In this document: piece by piece, positions 42,093-49,918 of the stretch
Numbering within the stretch: position 1 is the first letter of the stretch
Layout of the letters: every line of letters starts with the position of its first letter
From: Candidatus Gastranaerophilales bacterium
GTDB lineage: Bacteria; Cyanobacteriota; Vampirovibrionia; Gastranaerophilales; Gastranaerophilaceae
NCBI GenBank assembly: GCA_944323145.1
Contig: CALURJ010000014.1
Span: 1 to 51,834, forward strand
Length of the DNA: 51,834 nt
Direction of reading: 5' to 3'
Translations under genes and position numbers: made by a program
Notes under the pieces: model-generated
What the model was told of the DNA's origin: nothing
The model's input: only the letters and a program-made list of their open reading frames with translations
Databases searched by the model: none

Positions 42093-43262
42093 TTATACCT
42101 TTCCAAGTTTTTTCGTCAAATTCTGTCTGTATATACTGTCCGATACCATTAAAGCAAGATTTTTATAACTCAAAGCCACATTTGAGTCAGGATTTACGTA
42201 TGAAACGGGAACCCCTTTATTTATTGCAGACATCATTGTAAAATAGTTGTTTGGAATCTTCCAGTAAATATTTTTCCCTAAAACTTCTTCAACATCATCG
42301 GCACTTATTTCATCGTTTTCCATATAACGGTTAATAAGTATTTGCACCTTATCCGCTTCTATCCCTAATTTATCAAACAGCTCCATACATCTCTGGCAGT
42401 TCCTTAGTGCAGGAAGATTTACAATTGTTACAAGAAATATTAAATCAGAATTTTCAAGTGCATTTATTGCCTTACTGTCAAAACCGCCCGATGTATCAAC
42501 TACAACATAAGAAAAAGTATCACGCAGGATATTAAACAACTTTGTTATATCTTTTGAGGAAACATTATCTGCCTGTTTAAAATACGGCGGATCAGCCAGT
42601 ACATAAAGACTTGTATCTTTGTATTTTTCAAGAGTCGACAGCAAAAAATCTTCGTTAATCTTATCAAGATTCTGGAGCATATATGAAATATTAAAAGACG
42701 GTTTCAAATCAAGAAAAGCTGTAACATCGCCGAGCTGAAAATTCAAATCAATTAAAGCAACATTTTCTTTTGTAATTTTAGCAAGTTCAAGTGCAAGATT
42801 TGTAGCAATAGACGTTTTTCCAACCCCGCCTTTATTTGAATAAACTGTAACAACCCTGCATTTTGATTTTTTAGGTTTTGCACCGGTCATATCAAGATAA
42901 TGTTTGTTTAAAACTTCAAAAAATTCATCCTTTATTAAAGGGAGCTGTAAAAAATCAGAAGCCCCTATTCTCATTGCACGAATAACAAGATCAACCTGCG
43001 GTCTGTCAGAAAGGGCAATAACTCTGCAATTTTTAAATTCCGAAGTTATTTTTGAAACAAAATTCAAAGCCTGTTCCTGATAGTAAGAGATATCAACAAT
43101 AACAAGACATTTGTCAAGTTCTTTTACAGCATTGTAAGCCTTTGAAAAATCGGAAACAGCAGCCAGAAAATTAAAATTTTCAAACTCCTGCAGATAGAGT
43201 TTTATAAGTTCAGACGTACTTGCCTGCTCCGAAATAACTATTGTTTTAATACTCTGATTCAT
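42093..43262 (-). CDS. CpaE/TadZ-like ParA-family ATPase
   Basis: This is a 389-residue protein. Residues 5-120 are a receiver-like pseudo-domain that localises Tad machinery (VIVDISYYQEQ, the Asp being Asp57). The MinD/ParA ATPase follows, with deviant Walker A SNKGGVGKTSIATNLA (Lys144-Thr150), the switch region VALIDLNFQLGDV and VVVDTSGGFD. CpaE positions type IVc (Tad) pilus assembly in the cell. It is co-transcribed with the CpaF-like gene. Confidence 0.9.
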   Translation of the reverse strand: MNQSIKTIVISEQASTSELIKLYLQEFENFNFLAAVSDFSKAYNAVKELDKCLVIVDISYYQEQALNFVSKITSEFKNCRVIALSDRPQVDLVIRAMRIGASDFLQLPLIKDEFFEVLNKHYLDMTGAKPKKSKCRVVTVYSNKGGVGKTSIATNLALELAKITKENVALIDLNFQLGDVTAFLDLKPSFNISYMLQNLDKINEDFLLSTLEKYKDTSLYVLADPPYFKQADNVSSKDITKLFNILRDTFSYVVVDTSGGFDSKAINALENSDLIFLVTIVNLPALRNCQRCMELFDKLGIEADKVQILINRYMENDEISADDVEEVLGKNIYWKIPNNYFTMMSAINKGVPVSYVNPDSNVALSYKNLALMVSDSIYRQNLTKKLGKV

Positions 43263-43268
43263 ACAAGT

Positions 43269-43297
43269 ATATTAGCATATTTAATAAAAAGTAACAA
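43269..43297 (-). promoter_or_regulatory. Candidate leaderless promoter of cpaE-cpaF
   Basis: On the minus strand TTGTTA (43297-43292), a 17-nt spacer and TAATAT (43274-43269) are followed by 6 nt and the cpaE ATG at 43262. Confidence 0.6.
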
Positions 43298-43321
43298 GAC
43301 ATTTATAAATAAGAAATTAAA

Positions 43322-44275
43322 TTATTTCAATTCAATATCCTTGACATATCTTGGTCTTGCTTTTACTTCGCGGTAAACCTGACCGACATATTCACCAATC
43401 AAGCCCAGACAAAACAACTGTATACCGCCGAATACGCAAAGCAAAATAATAGTAGTGGCCCAGCCGTTTGGAGAATTATGCCAGAATATTTTTTCAATAA
43501 CTGTTTCAACACCTACCAGAAAACCAAATAATGCCATAAAAAATCCGAGAACAGCAACAAATCGCAGCGGAACAACACTATAAGATGTTATGCCGTTCAA
43601 AGCAAGAGTCATAAGGCTGAAAAAGTTAAACTTTGATTCACCTGCTTCTCTTGGCTTAACATCAAAATCAACGTAAGCTGTTTGTAACCCAACTTCATTG
43701 AAAAAGCCCCGCAAGAAAAGATATTTTTCCGGATATAATTCCATAATTTTAAGAGCTTTCCTGCTGACAAGCCTGAAATCAGAATGGTTCGGCGGGATTT
43801 TTGCTCCCAAAATATTCATTGTTTTATAGAACATAATAGCAGTAAACTTTTTAAAGAAAGGATCAGTCTTTCTATCGCGTCTTATACCGGAAACAATATC
43901 TGCACCCTTCATATACTCATCTACGAATCTCTCAATTGCATTTTCATCCTGCTGCAAATCGGCATCAATCGAAACAGTGCAGTCGCACCCTATTTCACGA
44001 ACTCCTTCAAGGCCTGCCGTAAGAGCCTTTTGATTGCCGAAATTACGGATAAATTTAGTACCTTTAACTCTTTTATCATAATTATGCAATTTTTCTATAA
44101 TTTTCCATGTAGAATCCTTTGAGCCGTCATCAACAAGATACATGTAACTGTCAGATTTAATTTTATCCTTTTTAATCAAATCATCAAGAACCTCAAACAG
44201 TCTTGTCACAGTTTTTTCAATGCACAACTCTTCATTGTAGCAAGGAATAATTATTGCTAAAGTCGGTTTATCCAT
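43322..44275 (-). CDS. Family 2 glycosyltransferase with C-terminal membrane helices (GtrB/DPM1-like)
   Basis: At 317 residues, the catalytic GT-A domain shows IIIPCYNEELCIEKTV, VDDGSKDSTW and the metal-binding SIDADLQQDE. The acceptor loop region ends near residue 220 (PREAGESKFN), and two membrane helices follow (VLGFFMALFGFLVGV and ATTIILLCVFGGIQLF). This architecture transfers a sugar to polyprenyl phosphate. The ATG at 44275 follows GAGAGGAATT; an ATG eleven codons upstream lacks support. It is divergent from the YdjC gene, a likely functional neighbour. Confidence 0.92.
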   Translation of the reverse strand: MDKPTLAIIIPCYNEELCIEKTVTRLFEVLDDLIKKDKIKSDSYMYLVDDGSKDSTWKIIEKLHNYDKRVKGTKFIRNFGNQKALTAGLEGVREIGCDCTVSIDADLQQDENAIERFVDEYMKGADIVSGIRRDRKTDPFFKKFTAIMFYKTMNILGAKIPPNHSDFRLVSRKALKIMELYPEKYLFLRGFFNEVGLQTAYVDFDVKPREAGESKFNFFSLMTLALNGITSYSVVPLRFVAVLGFFMALFGFLVGVETVIEKIFWHNSPNGWATTIILLCVFGGIQLFCLGLIGEYVGQVYREVKARPRYVKDIELK

Positions 44276-44354
44276 AATTCCTCTCTCAAAATTTGCAAAA
44301 TTACGCATATTTATACTATAATATTTATAATATTAAATCAAGGATTTATTGCGA

Positions 44355-45206
44355 ATGGGAAACAAAAAATTTATTCTTAATGCCGATGATTTCGGAATGT
44401 CAAAAGCATTCAACAGAGCTGTTCTTGACGGTTATCATAACGGCTTTTTAACAAGTGCCAGCCTTTGCGCAAACGGAAAAGCTTTTAATGCAGCTGTTAA
44501 CGAAATAATTCCCGAATGTCCAAATCTCGGAATCGGCGTTCACCTCAATATTATGGAAGGACGTTCTTTGACTAAAGCCCCTATGCTGACAAATAAACGA
44601 GGCAAATTCAATAACAGTTATCTTAAGCTGATTTTAAAGTCAAATGATTACAAATTTTTGGAACAAATTGAATACGAATTCAGAACTCAAATTGAAACAG
44701 TTATGAATTATACAAAAGTTGACCATATTGATTCCCATGTGCACACTCATGCAATACCGAATATTTTTAAACTTACTGCGAAACTTGCAAAAGAATATCA
44801 AATTCCGTTTATCAGAACACAGTATGAAGAAATGTACTTTGTACCGAGCCTGAAAAAACATTTAAATTTTAAATACCCGCCCAATATTTTAAAAATACTG
44901 TTGTTAAACAGTTTTACGGGAATTAATAAAAAGACCTTGCTTGAATACGGTCTTAAAACAAATGATTATCTTATAGGAGTGGGCTACACAGGCCTAATGG
45001 ACAGTATGACAATAGAATACGGTCTAAAAGCAATTGAAGGGGACGGAATTGCTGAAGCGCTTATACATCCATGTAATTATGCCGCCTCTCATAAAAATCA
45101 GCACTACACGGAATTTTTGATAACTCAGAACAAATCTCTAAAGGACAAAATTGACAGACTTGGTTTTGAATTAACAAATTACAGACAAGAATATGCAATT
45201 CGGTAA
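44355..45206 (+). CDS. YdjC/ChbG-family carbohydrate deacetylase
   Basis: This is a 283-residue metal-dependent deacetylase. The N-terminal LNADDFGMSKAFNRAV carries the metal Asp, GIGVHLNIMEG the first His, and HIDSHVHTHAIP the His pair. The C-terminal AEALIHPC segment closes the active site. It probably removes acetyl groups from GlcNAc-type sugars, perhaps on the polyprenyl-linked glycan made next door. ATG 44355 is preferred over the TTG two codons earlier. Its end overlaps the PLD gene by 14 bp. Confidence 0.9.
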   Translation: MGNKKFILNADDFGMSKAFNRAVLDGYHNGFLTSASLCANGKAFNAAVNEIIPECPNLGIGVHLNIMEGRSLTKAPMLTNKRGKFNNSYLKLILKSNDYKFLEQIEYEFRTQIETVMNYTKVDHIDSHVHTHAIPNIFKLTAKLAKEYQIPFIRTQYEEMYFVPSLKKHLNFKYPPNILKILLLNSFTGINKKTLLEYGLKTNDYLIGVGYTGLMDSMTIEYGLKAIEGDGIAEALIHPCNYAASHKNQHYTEFLITQNKSLKDKIDRLGFELTNYRQEYAIR

Positions 45207-46971
45207 GATTATATCTATTTTTATAATTTTAGCTTTACTGACAGGTTTTACATGCTTTGAAGTTTACAGAAAATCTGATAAGTACGTTCTTGATGTCGTA
45301 CGTCCCGATATAATTCAAGTTGACCTGAACGGAAATAAAATAGTTGATAACGGCGAAACAATTTGTATTCCTCAGATTGAAACATTTACATCGGATTTAG
45401 CAAAAAATCAGGATAAATTAGCTAAAAATCTAAATCTTTCAAATAAAGATGCAATAAAACTGGGCTATTTTTCGGATGACTTTGCAGAAAGTCTGCTGTC
45501 GGGGAAAAGAATTAAACTAAAATACACAGGAGAAACAAACCCAAATTGCAAATTCGCCGATATTATAATTGACAATGAATCCTATAGAAATAAGCTTCTT
45601 AAATCAGGGCTTGGATTTTATAAAGGTAAATCTCTTTCAAAGAATGAGTATAAAAAACAGCTTGCAAAAGCTAAAAAGATTAATCTTGTAATATTAAATC
45701 ACAGAAGTAATAAATATCATAAACTTGACTGTAAATACGGGCTTGTCGCAAGAGATGCAATTGTAATTCCTGCCAGACAGCTTACAAAGGATGCAAAACC
45801 ATGCAAATTTTGCCATATAAATAAAAAAACAGATACGTTGAAGAAAACTTCGGTAATTGCAATACCTGCGTATCCTCTTGCAATATCAAACGGAAGCTTA
45901 AAAATGTATTTAACCGATTTAACCACAAAGCTTAAACCTGATAGAAAATGTTCTTCACTCGCCTGCAGAGAAATTTTAACACAGATTAACCAGGCACATG
46001 AATCAATAGATATTGCACTATACGGATGGGATGTAATCCCTGAAATTCATAATGCAATATTGAACGCAAAATCCAGAGGAGTAAAAATAAGGATTGTTTA
46101 TGACACCAGTGCAAATAATTACTACCCGGAAACAAAAGAAATTGTAAAAATTGCGGATAAATCAGCTACAGAAGGAAAACAAATATTAATGCATAACAAA
46201 TTCATAATATTTGATGAGAAAAAAGTTATTACGGGCTCAATGAATTTTTCCGAAACAGATTTTTCCGGATTTAATTCAAATTGTTTATTTTTTATTAATT
46301 CAGTTGAAATTGCGCACATTTATCTTGAAGAATTTAACCAGATGATAAACGGGAAATTCCATAATGCAAAAGCCTCCGTAACACACAAAACTGTTCTTCT
46401 CGGAAATACAAAAGTCACACCTTTCTTTTCTCCTAAAGACAGAATTATTACAACAAATGTTATACCATTAGTTGAAAATGCAAAGACTTATATCTATATT
46501 CCCACATTTATCCTGACACATGATGAGCTCGCCTCATCGCTTATCAGAGCTAAGCAACGCGGTGTCGACGTAAAAATTATAATTGATGCAACAAATACAT
46601 TTGCCTCAAGAAGTAAAGTAAAACTGCTGAGACAAGCCGGAATTCCAGTAAAAGTTGAGAATTACGCAGGAAAGGTGCATTCAAAAAGTATAATTATTGA
46701 TGACAGATATATTATAGCAGGTTCAATGAATTTTACGGTAAGCGGCGAAACAAAAAATGATGAAAATGCTTTAATAATAGATGATGAAAGACTTGCAAGA
46801 TATTATAGAGGATTTTTTGAGTATTTATGGAAAAAAATTCCCGACAAATATCTGAATCAAGGAGTCAGAGCCGAAGGTAAATATTCAATAGGTTCCTGCA
46901 CGGACGGTATTGATAACAACTACGACGGCAAAATTGATATGGAAGATAAAGGATGTAGAAATCATAATTAG
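45193..46971 (+). CDS. Secreted phospholipase D-family protein with extra metal-binding domains
   Basis: This is a 592-residue protein. Domain order is a hydrophobic N-terminal signal/anchor (residues 5-20) and a nuclease-like beta region about 30-160. An Ada-like Cys/His module follows (HRSNKYHKLDCKYG ... KPCKFCHINK, about 170-212), then two HKD motifs (HNKFIIFDEKKVITGSMNF from His334; HSKSIIIDDRYIIAGSMNF from His496) that form the PLD active site. The C-terminal Asp-rich loop (CTDGIDNNYDGKIDMEDKGC) resembles a calcium-binding repeat. It could cut phospholipids or nucleic acids outside the cell. Both HKD motifs look intact. The start overlaps the YdjC gene by 14 bp. Confidence 0.88.
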   Translation: MQFGKIISIFIILALLTGFTCFEVYRKSDKYVLDVVRPDIIQVDLNGNKIVDNGETICIPQIETFTSDLAKNQDKLAKNLNLSNKDAIKLGYFSDDFAESLLSGKRIKLKYTGETNPNCKFADIIIDNESYRNKLLKSGLGFYKGKSLSKNEYKKQLAKAKKINLVILNHRSNKYHKLDCKYGLVARDAIVIPARQLTKDAKPCKFCHINKKTDTLKKTSVIAIPAYPLAISNGSLKMYLTDLTTKLKPDRKCSSLACREILTQINQAHESIDIALYGWDVIPEIHNAILNAKSRGVKIRIVYDTSANNYYPETKEIVKIADKSATEGKQILMHNKFIIFDEKKVITGSMNFSETDFSGFNSNCLFFINSVEIAHIYLEEFNQMINGKFHNAKASVTHKTVLLGNTKVTPFFSPKDRIITTNVIPLVENAKTYIYIPTFILTHDELASSLIRAKQRGVDVKIIIDATNTFASRSKVKLLRQAGIPVKVENYAGKVHSKSIIIDDRYIIAGSMNFTVSGETKNDENALIIDDERLARYYRGFFEYLWKKIPDKYLNQGVRAEGKYSIGSCTDGIDNNYDGKIDMEDKGCRNHN

Positions 46972-46972
46972 A

Positions 46973-47587
46973 CTACCAAGGGTAATCATCCTTGATATCC
47001 CAACCGTCCATAAAAATTACAGCAGCACAAAATAGACCATCCTTTATACAAGCACGACTATTGTAACCTTTTAATAAATCATCTCTTTTAATATCCTGAT
47101 AACCAACCCCTGCAACAAGTCCCATTCCATACGGCATAAACCCTTTTTCATTATCTATTGAAAACATAAATACATCTCTACCATACCTGTTAGGCACCTT
47201 TAAAGCGCTTAAATCAGCAATACTTGTCATGCCAACATAACCATTGCCATTAGTAGCTGCAATAATTAAAAGAACACCATTTTCCAAAATAAATTTTGAA
47301 GATAGAGCATTATTAGCAGCTCCATATGAATCACAAATACAACGCTTACTACTATTACAGAAAATATGATAATTATCCTGCAATAATGAATCATAAGTTT
47401 TCACAATTTTAAAATAAGGTTTTATATATAGCTCACTAAAATCTTTTCCATCAATTAAAGCCCAATACTCCATTGGACCATTATCTATCTCAGACAATTT
47501 AATAGCCTGTGAAATTAAGGAATAGGTCTGTTTTAACTGTGTTACAGTTTGCTTTTTCTGGTAATCAAGTATTAGTGCAGTTTTCAA
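46973..47587 (-). pseudogene. Pseudopilin C-terminal domain lacking the prepilin N-terminus
   Basis: The 204-residue frame has a full pseudopilin body (LDYQKKQTVTQLKQTYSLIS, then NRYGRDVFMFSID and the final cysteine-rich DGWDIKDDYPW). The usual leader and hydrophobic helix (K-x-F-T-L-x-E plus about 20 apolar residues) are missing. Only a TTG can start it, and an in-frame stop lies four codons before that. Without the helix it cannot be processed or assembled. It is most likely a decapitated copy of a lineage-specific pilin, or a donor cassette. It is convergent with the PLD gene, one base apart. Confidence 0.65.
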
Positions 47588-47643
47588 GATTTTATTGAAT
47601 TATTGACCAAACGACTTCCAAAAGATTTTAAAATGACCGATGA

Positions 47644-48357
47644 CTAAGGATTTTCAATAATTTTCGCTTCAACCTTTTTTACGCTGTTAACACTGCTATT
47701 TAAACTTCTTGCAAGTTCTGCCGCAGTTTTTGCATTATAAAACTTTCCGCTTGTAACAAGAGATGTACATTCGAGTTGTGACAAATCATCTTCATCGTTA
47801 ATATTAAACGCTATTACATCAATAGTTACGTCTTTTCTCATCTTTATCAATTCCAAAACATAAGTACAAGGGCTTTCGTCGCAGTTTTCTCCGCCGTCAG
47901 TTAATAATATAATGTGTTTTTTGCCGGAATATCCCAAAAAGTCTTTATTAACAGCCTGTTTTAATGAGTAAGTAATAGGTGTCATTCCCCGCGGTTTTAT
48001 ATCCAGCAGAGAATTTCTAATATTTATACCGTTTGCAACAGAAACAGGATTGACAAGAGTTGAAGCACGACAGGCCTCAAAGGGCGTAAAGCCCATTCTA
48101 TGCCCGTAAACCCGCAGACCAACAGACATATTTCTTGGTAAATTTGGTAAAATTGATTTCATTGTATCAATCATCAAATCAACTTTTCGACGCCCCTCTA
48201 AGTATTCAGACATACTGTTTGAAAAATCAAGAATAAATAAAACCCTTTCCTCATCCCCTAGTTCAGGCAAATCATCAGGCATGTGCACATTATATCCGCT
48301 TGCAATAACAGGAATTGCAAAAATTAAAAATAATAGTATTGTTAGCAAACCCTTCAT
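47644..48357 (-). CDS. Exported von Willebrand factor A-domain protein
   Basis: This is a 237-residue protein. A signal peptide (LLTILLFLIFAIPVIAS) precedes a VWA domain with a complete MIDAS: LDFSNSMS (Asp44, Ser46, Ser48), the Thr in PRGMTPIT and the Asp in LLTDGGEN. It would bind a metal and a protein ligand outside the cytoplasm. The short C-terminus has no anchor. The neighbouring truncated pilin gene suggests surface-adhesion context. No convincing promoter or ribosome binding site is visible upstream. Confidence 0.88.
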   Translation of the reverse strand: MKGLLTILLFLIFAIPVIASGYNVHMPDDLPELGDEERVLFILDFSNSMSEYLEGRRKVDLMIDTMKSILPNLPRNMSVGLRVYGHRMGFTPFEACRASTLVNPVSVANGINIRNSLLDIKPRGMTPITYSLKQAVNKDFLGYSGKKHIILLTDGGENCDESPCTYVLELIKMRKDVTIDVIAFNINDEDDLSQLECTSLVTSGKFYNAKTAAELARSLNSSVNSVKKVEAKIIENP

Positions 48358-48412
48358 ATAAAATATTATTACTCCGTTTCACTATTCACTCCTCACCCTT
48401 CACACAATCCAT

Positions 48413-48441
48413 TTGACGATTATTTTTTCTTGCAATATTAT
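48413..48441 (+). promoter_or_regulatory. Promoter of the methionine gamma-lyase family gene
   Basis: TTGACG (48413-48418), an exact 17-nt spacer and TATTAT (48436-48441) predict a start near 48448. A short leader ending in a GGCGGAG ribosome binding site follows. Confidence 0.7.
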
Positions 48442-48470
48442 AAAAGTAATCAGAATTTGGCGGAGAAATT

Positions 48471-49700
48471 ATGAATAGCAAAGAACTTATAAAACAGGCA
48501 GAAAAAAGCCTTCAAAAAGAATTTGAAATAATAGATGAGATAAGAGATTACAATCAGGAAAAAGTTTTAAATGCTTTTATTGAAAACAGAGTTGCACCGG
48601 AACATTTTTATACGGTATCGGGCTACGGGCATGATGATATAGGCAGAGAAGTTCTTGACAGAGTATTTGCTGACGTATTCAAGGCTGAAAAAGCCATTGC
48701 AAGAATACATTTTGCCTCAGGTACACACACTCTTGCCTGCTGTCTGTTCGGGAATTTACGTCCCGGCAATAAATTAATTTCTGTTGCAGGGGCGCCTTAT
48801 GATACGATGCAGGAGGTTATAGGAACCGCAGGCGATGATGAAACTAAAGAGGATTCGTTAATAGCTCACGGTGTTTTATATAATGAAATTCCGTTGAAAG
48901 ATGATGAAATAGATTTTGAAACACTTGAAAAATCCATTGACAAAACAGTTACAATGGTTTTAATCCAACGTTCAAAGGGTTATTCCACAAGAAAGTCATT
49001 AACAATTGACACTATCGAAAAAATTTGCAAAATTGTTAAATCAAAAAATCCCGACTGTATCTGTTTTGTGGACAACTGTTACGGAGAATTTGTTGAAGAC
49101 AGAGAACCATTAGAAGCCGGAGCTGATTTAATTGCGGGCTCGCTAATAAAAAATCCGGGCGGTGGAATTGTAGAAGCCGGCGGCTACATTGCTGGGAAAG
49201 CTAAATATGTTGAAAAAAGCGCAAACAGGCTGACCGCGCCCGGGATAGGATGCGAGGGCGGTGCAATGTTCAATCAGCACAGATTAATATTTCAGGGACT
49301 TTTTATGGCTCCGTCTGTTGTATCTGATGCGGTAAAAGGAGCCATTCTGGCTTCAAAAATATTTGAAGATTTAGGATATAATACTGCTCCAAAATATAAT
49401 GAAAAACGCACAGATATTATTCAAAATATAATTTTCGGGAACCCCGACCATTTAGAAGAATTTTGCAGGACAATACAGTCTTTTTCTCCGGTAAACGGCT
49501 ATGTAACACCTATTCCCGAATATATTCCGGGCTATGAAGATAAAGTAATTATGGCCGGTGGAACTTTTATAGAAGGCTCAACAATAGAACTTTCAGCCGA
49601 TGGGCCTATGCGCGAACCTTACGTTGCATACATGCAGGGCGGTTTAAATTATTCGCACGTCAAAATAGCTTTGAAAAAATTTCTTGATAAAATCAGATAA
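48471..49700 (+). CDS. PLP-dependent methionine gamma-lyase family protein (aluminium-resistance type)
   Basis: This is a 409-residue fold-type I enzyme of the PF06838 group. Landmarks are SGYGHDDIGREVLD near the start, FASGTHTLACCLFGNLRPG, FVDNCYGEFVE (the Asp that binds the PLP ring) and AGSLIKNPGGGI with the Schiff-base lysine. Members are annotated as cystathionine/methionine lyases or 'aluminium resistance' proteins; true substrates are poorly known. It is a single gene with its own promoter. The 218-bp spacer to the next gene holds no further ORF. Confidence 0.9.
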   Translation: MNSKELIKQAEKSLQKEFEIIDEIRDYNQEKVLNAFIENRVAPEHFYTVSGYGHDDIGREVLDRVFADVFKAEKAIARIHFASGTHTLACCLFGNLRPGNKLISVAGAPYDTMQEVIGTAGDDETKEDSLIAHGVLYNEIPLKDDEIDFETLEKSIDKTVTMVLIQRSKGYSTRKSLTIDTIEKICKIVKSKNPDCICFVDNCYGEFVEDREPLEAGADLIAGSLIKNPGGGIVEAGGYIAGKAKYVEKSANRLTAPGIGCEGGAMFNQHRLIFQGLFMAPSVVSDAVKGAILASKIFEDLGYNTAPKYNEKRTDIIQNIIFGNPDHLEEFCRTIQSFSPVNGYVTPIPEYIPGYEDKVIMAGGTFIEGSTIELSADGPMREPYVAYMQGGLNYSHVKIALKKFLDKIR

Positions 49701-49918
49701 TATAAAAATTTTGATGAATATTGAGAATAATTTTCAAAAAATTTTCTTTTTGTAAACTTTTATAAAGCGTGAAATAACCTTATATGACTAATTCTTAAGG
49801 ATTAGACTTAAAAAAAAAACAAAAGACAGTTAATTGTAAAATTTTTGTGTTATTCTGTTGTAGTACCCCAAAAATATGGGACAAATAGTTTACATAGTAT
49901 AAGAAGAGGAAGGTTAAT

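Noticed and set aside
49701-49918. A small gene or riboswitch in the spacer before the phosphorylase-like gene
   Set aside because: Only AT-rich sequence and short unsupported frames are present; I could not define a promoter or a known aptamer motif.
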